From assembly GCA_009691815.1 (NCBI GenBank), contig SIAL01000091.1, forward strand, positions 1 to 10,495: a DNA stretch of 10,495 nt, written 5' to 3'. Of the stretch, positions 1-6,957 are shown in pieces. Below the pieces are notes generated by a model that worked only from the letters and a program-made list of their open reading frames with translations, did not search any database and was not told the DNA's origin. The DNA is from Gemmataceae bacterium (GTDB lineage Bacteria; Planctomycetota; Planctomycetia; Gemmatales; Gemmataceae). Made by a program: the position numbers and the translations under genes. Within the stretch, counting starts at the first letter, position 1, and every line of letters begins with the position of its first letter.

Positions 1-25
1 GAAGGCATCCTCCATCGAATCTTGA

Positions 26-556
26 GTGGGACTTATGGTCGTGTTTTCGGCCACCTTTATGGGCATCGCCAATGTCAAGGACAACAACATTGTTCAAAAG
101 ATGCAGCAAAAACAGGTGGAACACAACGACAATTGGGGCTGGTTCCAAGCCCGAAACATCCGGGCCTCCGTTTTTGAAACGACGGCGGACGAATTGTCCT
201 TGACTTGGCCGGGTGAGACCGCGGAAAACCAGAAAAAGCGTCAAGACCTCTCCGCTAAATACGCGGGTATGGCCAAATCCCAAGAAATGAAAATGAATGT
301 TCAAAAGGAGGCGGCGGAGACAGCCTTAAAGGACTATGACGCTCTCAATGCGGAAGATGACAAGTTTGATATGTGCGACACCCTTCTTGCCCTAAGCCTG
401 GCCCTCATGGGGATTACCGCTTTGACCAAAAAATGGGCTTTGTTCTTTGTGGCCCTAATCCCCATGAGCCTTGGGACCTACATCGGCATCGCCGGATTTG
501 TCGGGTTCCACGCCAACCTCCCCTTCCTCGATTTTCTCCTCCAAATCCTTTCCTGA
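26..556 (+). CDS. DUF4337 family membrane protein, 5' end uncertain
   Basis: A 176-residue membrane protein of the DUF4337 type, a family of unknown function. An N-terminal hydrophobic stretch (about residues 3-15) leads into 'NVKDNNIVQKMQQKQ', then the Trp/Gln/Arg-rich segment 'NWGWFQARNIR' (36-46) that I associate with the family. A charged, probably coiled-coil middle (about 65-115) follows, then two C-terminal membrane segments (about 117-133 and 137-160). The middle probably lies on one side of the membrane between the anchors. GTG at 26 is the first possible start after an in-frame TGA at 23-25; ATG at 35 is the alternative, and neither has a convincing Shine-Dalgarno sequence. The frame upstream of the TGA is open to the window edge, so the gene may originally have begun outside the window (see findings). 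Its last 102 bases overlap the 3' end of the convergent kinase-like/TPR gene. Family assignment is fairly sure; function is unknown. Confidence 0.75.
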   Translation: MGLMVVFSATFMGIANVKDNNIVQKMQQKQVEHNDNWGWFQARNIRASVFETTADELSLTWPGETAENQKKRQDLSAKYAGMAKSQEMKMNVQKEAAETALKDYDALNAEDDKFDMCDTLLALSLALMGITALTKKWALFFVALIPMSLGTYIGIAGFVGFHANLPFLDFLLQILS

Positions 557-3500
557 GGCTAGGCTTTGTACCGGAACCGAACCGGGTTCTTCATCGTCGG
601 CAAAATCATGGAAAAGGCCCTTGGCAAAGGTGGCAATGCGCCTTTCGAAAAGCCGACGATAACCTTCCGGGGCCCGTACTTGGGCCTCTTGGGCGACCCG
701 CATAGCCTCAACAAGGTCGCCTGTGGCGGCGATGGCCACTGCGAAGGTATCAAGGATACCAAAGTCCCTCCCCTGGGTCAGGTCAACCGCTTTTTGGGCA
801 AGCTCTCGAGCAAGGGTTGGATTCCGAAGTTCAATCCTCGGACAAATGGCCAAGGTCCATCCCTGATTATTCAAAATCCGGGGCATATTCGGATCCAAAC
901 TCAAAGCATGGCTACCGTCGGCAATGGCGTCTTCATGCAGGCTCAGCCGATTGAGGATTTGGGCTCTTTTTAACAGACCCTGGATGTCGTCGGGCAGTTT
1001 TTTCAGATAGCGGTCCAGATCAAAAAGGGCCAAAGGGTAATTGCCACTCATTCCGGCAAGGTCCGCTCGGGCCATCCGGGCTTCGGCCATTTCCGGCGAG
1101 TGTTCAACCACCACGGAGACTTCGTGCAAAGCCTCCCCAATGCGTCCTAAAAGGGCGAGGTTTGAGGCAAGCGAAAGTCGGGCGTGGGAATTGTCCTCAA
1201 AGGTGTCGACATATTTTTTCCAGGAATCCACCGCCGCTTGGTATTGGCCGCCGGATTGTCGGGCCATGGCCAGATTATGCAGAAAGCCCGGTTGATTGGG
1301 GGCCAATTGATGGGCCAGTTCAAAATCGGCAATGGCTCCCGGAAAATCCCCGGAGGTGGCCAGTGCCGCGCCCCGCACCGCGAGAAATCCGGGGTTTTCA
1401 GGCTCCTGGCCAAGGGCCCGGTCAATATCCTCCAAGGCCTTTGCCTTTTCTCCGCTTTCGGATCGGGATTGGCTCCGGGCGACCAAGGCCAAGGCAAAGT
1501 CGGGATGCTCCATTAGGATGCTGTTATAAAGGGCAAGGGCCCCCGCCTTGTCATCCTTTAAGGTTTTTAGCCGGGACATTCCCATTTGCAAATGAGGATC
1601 GCCGGGATTTCTGATCATCCCTGTTTCGAATTGGACAAGGGCCTCCTCGGTAAGCCCCTGATCGGTCAAAGCGTTGGCCAGGTTCGATCGGCAAGCCGCA
1701 TCGTCCGGATCGGTCTCCACCAAATGGGCGAAATCTTCGGCGGCACCCTTGGAATCCCCCGATTGGGCGCGAATCAAACCCCGGTGAAACCGACTTTTCC
1801 CCATGGTAGGATCAAGTTCAAGTGCCATGTCGAGATGGATCAAACCCTCGGTGGGGTTTCCAAGGGCAAAAAGAGAGGCCCCGTAAACATGATGCGCGAT
1901 GGCCGATTCGGGCGCTTCGTTCAATATCGGGAATACCCCTTCGATAGCCTCTTGGTGGCGATTAAGCCGCAGCAAGATTTCGCCAAAAAGGATGCGCAAA
2001 GGTTTGGACGCGGGAAAATCCTTAAGCGCCTGGCCAAGGGATTCCAACGCCTCCTCATCCCGACCCATCTTGTGCAGGGCATAGGCCTCGTTTAGCCTAA
2101 GGTCGGCCCGAGGCAGCGGGGTCAAGGCCAAGGCCCGTTGAATATCAACCAATGCCTCTTCGTTTTGTCCCAAATGAAGCAGTTCTTGGGACCGCTCGAT
2201 AAGGACCATTTGCGAATGAGGCTCGAATTTTAAGGCGGCTTCAAAGCACTCCATTCCTTTGGCCGTCTCCCCCTGGGAAAGGAAAGCGCGGGCTTGCCCA
2301 CACCTTGCCCGAATGTTAGACGGGTCCGTCTTGATGGCCATGGCAAAATGGGCCAATGCCTCGGGTGCCTGACCAAGGGTTAGGTGAGTATCCCCGATCT
2401 CGCATTGAATTCCTGGGTGGGCCGGGACAAGGGCATGCGCCTTTTTATACGCCAAAAGGGCGTCCTGATGCCGACCTAGCTTTCCAAGGCAAACGGCCAA
2501 ATGCGCCTGGATTTCGTGCCGCTCCGGCTCCAATCGGGCACCCTCGGCGAGTTCTTCCACCGCTTTGTCCATGTCCATTCGCAGCATATGGGTGAGCCCG
2601 GAACCCACATGGGCCGAGGCGAGGTCCGGTTGCAAACCAAGGGCCTTCTGAAACTCCATAAGCGCGCCTTCTGTGTCGTCCAACCGAACAAGGGTTCGGC
2701 CAAATCGGACTCGGGCTTCGGCATTCTCGGGTTGGAGGTTAACAAGCTCCTCGGCTCTGCGTTTCATCCCCCGTCGGATTCCCTCATCCAGCGAGGATGT
2801 CCCGCCAAGAGGGCCAAGTTTGCGTACCAAATCCATCACGGCTTCCACCATCATGGGTCGCCGCCCTTGAATCCATTGAGTGCATTTGTCCAATATCTCG
2901 CGCCAGGCCGGGTCGATTTCTTCCTTTCGCGAGGTCAAGGGATAGGGTGAACCGGTAAGCGCATACCAACCGAGCAAGCCAAACGAGTAAATGTCCATGG
3001 GTGGACCAAACCACGAGGTGCCCTTGGGTCGCCCCGAAGCCTCGGGAGCCAAAAAGGGAATGCGTCTGGCCGCCGAGCGACCCAACCGGGTGGAAGCCTG
3101 GGATTCTTGATTGGCCATGAGGGCGTGAATAAGCGTTCGTTTTGGGGATTCTCCCGAGTCAATCAGAATGGCGGCAAGGTCCGGCTCGTTGGTCGTAAGG
3201 ATGACATGGCTGGGGCAAATCGCACGATGGATCATGCCCCGAATGTGGAGGTCCCGCAAAGCGGATAGAACGGTCCATGCGATAGGAAACCACTCTTCCC
3301 CGGAAAGCGGGCCGCCTCGCCTGACGCGCTGATAAAGGCTTTCTCCGCTGACAAACGGCCTAAGCCAAAAAGCCCCCGCCCCGGCGCAAAAGAGAGCGTT
3401 CCCTTCGGGTTCCGGAAGCTCAATGGCGGGGTGTTCCACCTCTCTTAACATGTTCCGTTCTCGGGTCCTTTGTGCTTCCAGAGTATCAAGCGAAGAATCG

Positions 3501-4081
3501 AAGGCGGCCTTGAGTACAAGGGCACGGCCGCTGGTTTTCTCCCGACAAAGCCACGACGAACCGGAGAACCCCGACCCCAAAAGGGAGATAAAGTCATACC
3601 CCGAAAAGGCCTCCCCTCCCAAGGTTCGTAGGACTTCAAGGGCAATATCTTCCTTGCCCTGATCAAGGGCCACCCCCAGCATTTCCAACCTGAGCTGGGT
3701 CGCATCCTCGGAAGGCGCCTCGGCGGGCGGAGCATCCTCTCCAACCGCTTGGCTGGGTTCAAGGTCCGTTGGCAGTTCGGTGGACAAGGTGTGGAGGTCT
3801 GAAAGGGCACCGTCGAGGTCGCCACAAACCGCCCGCATCCGGGCCATGGCATGATAAAGGGCGGGGAGTTTCCGCCGCTGCTCGCTGGGAAGTTCTTCAA
3901 ACTGCTTCAGGAGTTCCCGGGCGGGCTCGCGGTCCCCATCGCGGCGAAGGGTATACGGATCTTGCGGCCTAAGGCGGTGGGGTTCAAGACCATGGCGGCG
4001 GTCAAATCGGTCCATGGCTTCGTAAAGGTGGGCATGCGCCTGACCCGGTCCGTGTCGTTCTCGAATCCTGTCCAATAACAA
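455..4081 (-). CDS. Protein kinase-like (probable pseudokinase) TPR-repeat protein
   Basis: A 1208-residue protein with no signal peptide or membrane segment, so probably cytoplasmic. Residues 1-160 are an unassigned, partly TPR-like helical region. Residues about 160-425 have a Hanks-type kinase fold: glycine loop 'LLGSGFSG' (167-174), Lys191, helix-C Glu208, 'HRAICPSH' (285-292), 'DSG' (308-310) for DFG, 'APE' (345-347) and 'DIYSFG' (363-368). The catalytic Asp of HRD is Ala287, and the catalytic-loop Lys and Asn are Cys289 and His292, so phosphotransfer is doubtful. Residues about 434-1140 hold about 20 TPR units of 33-34 residues, each ending like 'ALxLxP', which fits a protein-binding scaffold. 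The tail (about 1160-1208) is acidic and low in complexity. The start is TTG, chosen because GGAG lies 9 bases upstream and an in-frame TAA is at 4106-4108; the ATG at 4013-4015 is the alternative. The ligand and partner are unknown. The 3' end overlaps the DUF4337 gene. Kinase-plus-TPR proteins are common in planctomycetes. Confidence 0.9.
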   Translation of the reverse strand: MLLDRIRERHGPGQAHAHLYEAMDRFDRRHGLEPHRLRPQDPYTLRRDGDREPARELLKQFEELPSEQRRKLPALYHAMARMRAVCGDLDGALSDLHTLSTELPTDLEPSQAVGEDAPPAEAPSEDATQLRLEMLGVALDQGKEDIALEVLRTLGGEAFSGYDFISLLGSGFSGSSWLCREKTSGRALVLKAAFDSSLDTLEAQRTRERNMLREVEHPAIELPEPEGNALFCAGAGAFWLRPFVSGESLYQRVRRGGPLSGEEWFPIAWTVLSALRDLHIRGMIHRAICPSHVILTTNEPDLAAILIDSGESPKRTLIHALMANQESQASTRLGRSAARRIPFLAPEASGRPKGTSWFGPPMDIYSFGLLGWYALTGSPYPLTSRKEEIDPAWREILDKCTQWIQGRRPMMVEAVMDLVRKLGPLGGTSSLDEGIRRGMKRRAEELVNLQPENAEARVRFGRTLVRLDDTEGALMEFQKALGLQPDLASAHVGSGLTHMLRMDMDKAVEELAEGARLEPERHEIQAHLAVCLGKLGRHQDALLAYKKAHALVPAHPGIQCEIGDTHLTLGQAPEALAHFAMAIKTDPSNIRARCGQARAFLSQGETAKGMECFEAALKFEPHSQMVLIERSQELLHLGQNEEALVDIQRALALTPLPRADLRLNEAYALHKMGRDEEALESLGQALKDFPASKPLRILFGEILLRLNRHQEAIEGVFPILNEAPESAIAHHVYGASLFALGNPTEGLIHLDMALELDPTMGKSRFHRGLIRAQSGDSKGAAEDFAHLVETDPDDAACRSNLANALTDQGLTEEALVQFETGMIRNPGDPHLQMGMSRLKTLKDDKAGALALYNSILMEHPDFALALVARSQSRSESGEKAKALEDIDRALGQEPENPGFLAVRGAALATSGDFPGAIADFELAHQLAPNQPGFLHNLAMARQSGGQYQAAVDSWKKYVDTFEDNSHARLSLASNLALLGRIGEALHEVSVVVEHSPEMAEARMARADLAGMSGNYPLALFDLDRYLKKLPDDIQGLLKRAQILNRLSLHEDAIADGSHALSLDPNMPRILNNQGWTLAICPRIELRNPTLARELAQKAVDLTQGRDFGILDTFAVAIAATGDLVEAMRVAQEAQVRAPEGYRRLFERRIATFAKGLFHDFADDEEPGSVPVQSLASGKDLEEKIEEGEVGVEPDKSGDADVGPKAHGD

Positions 4082-4090
4082 AGCGGTCGT

Positions 4091-4094
4091 CTCC
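4091..4094 (-). promoter_or_regulatory. Ribosome binding site supporting the TTG start of the kinase-like gene
   Basis: On the minus strand this reads GGAG and sits 9 bases before the TTG at 4081. It is the reason for preferring the non-ATG start over ATG at 4013-4015. Between the in-frame stop and the TTG there is room for only eight codons. Confidence 0.5.
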
Positions 4095-4204
4095 GGGGCA
4101 AACCCTTAGGTTTTGGCCAAAGGGGCATAAAGCTAGGGCCATCACAAATGCGAGGGCACCTCATAGATTTTAGGAGACCACACTTCTTTGGAGCCCCAAT
4201 TTGC

Positions 4205-4208
4205 GGAG
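4205..4208 (+). promoter_or_regulatory. Ribosome binding site of the MBL-fold hydrolase gene
   Basis: GGAG six bases before ATG 4215. It decides this start over an in-frame TTG at 4188, which would add nine residues in front of the signal peptide and has no such site. Confidence 0.65.
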
Positions 4209-4214
4209 TTTCCC

Positions 4215-5039
4215 ATGTGCCTTACCCTCATTCGACCAGTTGGCTCCCTGTTTGGCCCCGTTTTTAGCGTTTTCTTGGGCCTTGTTTTGGTCCAAAGCGG
4301 GTCCGGCCAAGGTGCCGAAAAAAATCCGCCCACCCCGGATTCTCCTTTCGTTTTAAGGTGGCATGGGCAGTCTTTTTTTGAACTGACCACCCCCAAGGGG
4401 GTCCGGGTTGTTTTCGATCCTCACGCTATAGAGGCCTATGGCCGCAAATCCATCGAGGCCGATTTGGTCCTTTTAAGCCACCTGCACACCGATCACACCC
4501 GCCTTGAGCCGATCACCAACAAGGACAAGGCCAAGGTTTTGAATGGTTTGAAGCCGTCCATGCAGCAGGGTCGTGGGCCAGAGTTCAACCCGGTCGATGA
4601 GGCGTTTAAGGAGATAAACATCAAGACTGTTTCGCTCTACCACGATTCCATGGAAGGGTTACATCGGGGGCGTAACGCCGCGTGGGTCCTTACTGTGGAG
4701 GGGCTGAAAATTGTCCATTTGGGCGATCTTGGCCACAAACTGACCCGCGATCAACTACGCCAGATTGGCCCGGTGGATGTTTTGATGATTCCGGTGGGGG
4801 GTGTCTACACCATTAATGGCGCGGATGCCAAGGAAATTGTCGACCAATTAAAACCCAAAAGGCTCATTTTTCCCATGCACCACGCGACTAGGGTCTATGA
4901 GGACCTCCTTGGCCCGGAGGAGTTCCTCGAGGATTTGCCCAAGGAGCGGCTCAAAAAATTGTTGGTGAATAAGTACGAGTTCCGCGCATCCGACCCGATT
5001 CCCAAGGCCCCCTTGGTGGTCATGCCCAATTTTGAATGA
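4215..5039 (+). CDS. Secreted UlaG-like metallo-beta-lactamase-fold hydrolase
   Basis: A 274-residue metal-dependent hydrolase of the metallo-beta-lactamase fold. A short basic start and a hydrophobic stretch (about 8-27) followed by small residues ('QSGSGQGA') look like a signal peptide, so the enzyme is probably exported; no lipobox is visible. The zinc signature 'SHLHTDHT' (His89, His91, Asp93, His94) is complete. Further metal-ligand candidates are His143 ('LYHDS'), Asp171 in 'HLGDLGH' and His222 in 'FPMHH'. The 'GGVYTINGADA' loop (195-205) and the closing 'PMHH' resemble UlaG-like L-ascorbate-6-phosphate lactonase relatives, often annotated only as Zn-dependent hydrolases. Export makes the cytoplasmic UlaG reaction unlikely, so the substrate is unknown. 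Start ATG 4215 is supported by GGAG. The gene is divergent from the kinase-like gene (133-base gap) and convergent with the Nudix gene, so it is probably a single transcription unit. I see no clear terminator in the 166 bases after it. Confidence 0.88.
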   Translation: MCLTLIRPVGSLFGPVFSVFLGLVLVQSGSGQGAEKNPPTPDSPFVLRWHGQSFFELTTPKGVRVVFDPHAIEAYGRKSIEADLVLLSHLHTDHTRLEPITNKDKAKVLNGLKPSMQQGRGPEFNPVDEAFKEINIKTVSLYHDSMEGLHRGRNAAWVLTVEGLKIVHLGDLGHKLTRDQLRQIGPVDVLMIPVGGVYTINGADAKEIVDQLKPKRLIFPMHHATRVYEDLLGPEEFLEDLPKERLKKLLVNKYEFRASDPIPKAPLVVMPNFE

Positions 5040-5205
5040 GAGGTGCCCGGGTGTGCGTACCGCCTAGGAGGGTCCAACGGAGCAGGGACAACCCGTGTGC
5101 CGTTCTGGGTTTTGGGCAGACGCATTTTCCCTATTGCATCATTTGTCCATCGCTGACGCGTCCGGCTCGTTAAAACCAAAACGCAAACCGGTCCTCGGCA
5201 ACCTT

Positions 5206-5799
5206 TCAAACCACGGAGCCTCGCTTTTGGATGGAGTCCAAAACCAGCCAACACTTGGCATCAAAGGGGTGTTCAGGATTTTCAAGCAAACGGCAAACCG
5301 CCTCAAAATCCAATTCCATCGGGACAATGGCTTCGGACGCTTCCGGACAGGCCCCACCCGGCAAATGTCGAGCTAGAACAAACGCCTGAATGAAGGTCTC
5401 ATCCGTAAGCCCGCAACTCGAATAGAGCGGAGGGGACAATCGCAACACCGTAACCACCTCTAGGCCCGCCTCCTCATGGAGTTCTCGCCGGATGGTGGTT
5501 TCCGCAGTTTCACCCGGTTCGATAAGCCCCGCAGGGAGCCCATAGGACCAAGTTCCCACTGGGATGCGAAATTCCTTGAGGATTAGGATCTTATCCGGTT
5601 TCCCCTCCTCCCGAAGGATCGGAACGATCACCACGGCGTCGGCGGGTACAGGCCACGACTTGGGAACTTTACGGCGCGAGGCAAAGATCCAATCTCCCCG
5701 CATTTTGTCCCGCGTCCACCCCACCCGAAAGAGATTGAGCCACGGGTGGTAGGTGAGCGGTTCCGGTTTTGACAAATTCATAGGAGAGGGCGGATTCAT
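5206..5799 (-). CDS. Nudix hydrolase, ADP-ribose/ADP-sugar pyrophosphatase-like
   Basis: A 197-residue cytoplasmic Nudix hydrolase. The Nudix box (91-113) fits the consensus GX5EX7REUXEEXGU exactly: Gly91, Glu97, then 'RELHEEAGL' (105-113), with the metal-binding glutamates Glu106, Glu109 and Glu110. Upstream are 'ADAVVIVPIL' and 'ILILKEFRIPVGTWSYGLPAG', the arrangement of ADP-ribose pyrophosphatase-type members, which cleave a nucleoside diphosphate linked to another group into two monophosphates. Length matches that group (about 180-210). Substrate is not readable from the sequence; ADP-ribose is the default guess and ADP-glucose is possible given the GlgC homologue nearby. ATG 5799 is chosen because a weak GGA lies at suitable spacing; TTG 5835 and ATG 5781 are alternatives. 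The gene converges with the MBL-fold hydrolase and diverges from the GH5 remnant. Confidence 0.9.
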   Translation of the reverse strand: MNPPSPMNLSKPEPLTYHPWLNLFRVGWTRDKMRGDWIFASRRKVPKSWPVPADAVVIVPILREEGKPDKILILKEFRIPVGTWSYGLPAGLIEPGETAETTIRRELHEEAGLEVVTVLRLSPPLYSSCGLTDETFIQAFVLARHLPGGACPEASEAIVPMELDFEAVCRLLENPEHPFDAKCWLVLDSIQKRGSVV

Positions 5800-5826
5800 A
5801 AGTTTTCCAAAGAATAGCGGAATTAC

Positions 5827-5884
5827 TTGGCCCAAAAACGGGTCGTTTTGATAATGATTCTATTCCTTGAGTTGTTCAAAACAA
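5827..5884. promoter_or_regulatory. Candidate divergent promoter region between Nudix and GH5 genes
   Basis: On the plus strand TTGGCC (5827-5832), 17 bases and GATAAT (5850-5855) resemble a sigma-70 promoter for the GH5 remnant. On the minus strand TTGTTT (5879-5884), 16 bases and TAGAAT (5857-5862) could serve the Nudix gene. Inverted copies of GTCGTTT (5842-5848 and 5883-5889) frame the region. These are matches by eye in a short AT-rich gap; no regulator is known. Confidence 0.3.
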
Positions 5885-5902
5885 ACGACAAAGACTAAAA
5901 CC

Positions 5903-6910
5903 ATGAATCGATTTTTCTCCCTTTTATGGATTCTTGCCCTAACCCAAATCGTTGTACCCCAAGGCATCCACGCCCAAGAACCCAAACCTTTGATCTTTGA
6001 GCTCAATAAAAAGCTTGGCAAAGGGATCAACTTGGGCAATGCCTTGGGGGCACCCAACGAGGGAGCATGGGGTTGACCCTTAAAGAGGGGCATTTTGCCG
6101 AAATCAAAAAAGCGGGTTTTGATTCGGTGCGGTTGCCCATTAAATGGTCGGCTCATGCCGCCAAATCGGCTCCCTACCTTATCGAGGAGACCTTTGCCAA
6201 ACGGGTCGATTGGGCTATCGAACAGGCCCTAAAAAACGGCTTAAACATTGTCGTCAATGTGCATCATTACGACGAGATGGACAAAAGACTTGACCTGGAA
6301 TTGCCCCGGCTGTTGGCTATCTGGTCGCAAATGGGAAAACGGATCCAGAATCGGCCCGATTCGGTCTATTTGGAAATGCTCAATGAGCCTCACGACAAGC
6401 TGGTCGATGGCAAATGGAACGGGGTATTGGCCAAGGTTTTGACCGAGATTCGCCAAACCAACCCGACCCGGCCTGGTATTATTGGCCCTCCTTTTTGGAA
6501 AGGGATTTGGGCAAACTGAAACTGCCCAAGGATGACAACCTAATCGTGACCGTCCATTTTTATGATCCATTTGAATTACCCATCAAGGGGCCAGTTGGGT
6601 ACCCAACTCGGATCGTTGGAAAGTAAAAACCTAGCAGGGAACAAAAGAGGAAAAGGCAGCCTTGACCGCATCTCTGGAAAAAGCCCGCGCTTGGGGCGAA
6701 AAGGAGAAACGGCCCATCTATCTTGGGGAATTTGGCGCCTATTCCGGGGGAGATTTGAAATCACGGACCCTGTGGGCGCAATTCGTTTCCCATGAAGCCA
6801 ACCGATTGGGGTTCAGTTGGGCCTAATGGGAGTTTTGTTCCGGGTTTGGGGCCTATGACTACAAAAACGATCGCTGGTATCCGGAACTTCGAGATGCGCT
6901 TTTGAAATAA
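5903..6910 (+). pseudogene. Decayed secreted glycoside hydrolase family 5 (cellulase-like) gene
   Basis: The remains of a roughly 335-residue exported endo-glycosidase. It starts with a signal peptide ('MNRFFSLLWILALTQ...GIHAQ') and then gives GH5 sequence in three reading frames: 'KGINLGNALGAPNEGAWG', 'GFDSVRLPIKWSAHA', 'NIVVNVHHYDEM', 'SVYLEMLNEPHDK', 'NLIVTVHFYDPFE', 'HQGASWVPNSDRW', 'RPIYLGEFGAYSGG', 'GFSWA' and 'WEFCSGFGAYDY'. The acid/base Glu (6385-6387) and nucleophile Glu (6728-6730) codons survive. Lesions are net one-base losses near 6071-6073, 6505-6507 and 6577, a TAG at 6632-6634 where Trp is likely, and a TAA at 6824-6826 where Tyr is likely. The longest uninterrupted piece, ending at 6519, stops before the nucleophile, so no active enzyme can be made without recoding. 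Substrate would have been a beta-glucan such as cellulose, by family only. Sequencing error is an alternative for the frameshifts but explains the stops poorly. Confidence 0.88.
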
Positions 6911-6957
6911 TCAAAAGGGAGATCAGAAGATAAAATCAACCGACAACGGCTGACCGC

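Noticed and set aside
566..973. Plus-strand open frames inside the kinase-like/TPR gene (also at 1162-1614, 1586-2095 and 2501-2950)
   Set aside because: They lie opposite a continuous TPR-coding frame with clear periodicity and give no family resemblance.
4100..4122. Short palindromes (AAACC/GGTTT and TTTGGCCAAA) upstream of the kinase-like gene
   Set aside because: Stems of five bases are too short for a terminator, and I see no promoter or binding-site context that would lift them above chance.
4142..4396. Minus-strand open frame across the start of the MBL-fold gene
   Set aside because: It is antisense to the signal peptide and the first strand of a well-supported protein and has no domain signal.
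5040..5205. Possible bidirectional terminator between the MBL-fold and Nudix genes
   Set aside because: I found no stable GC-rich hairpin followed by a T run on either strand.
5095..5376. Small plus-strand open frame downstream of the MBL-fold hydrolase
   Set aside because: It runs into the Nudix gene on the other strand, has no ribosome site and no recognisable product.
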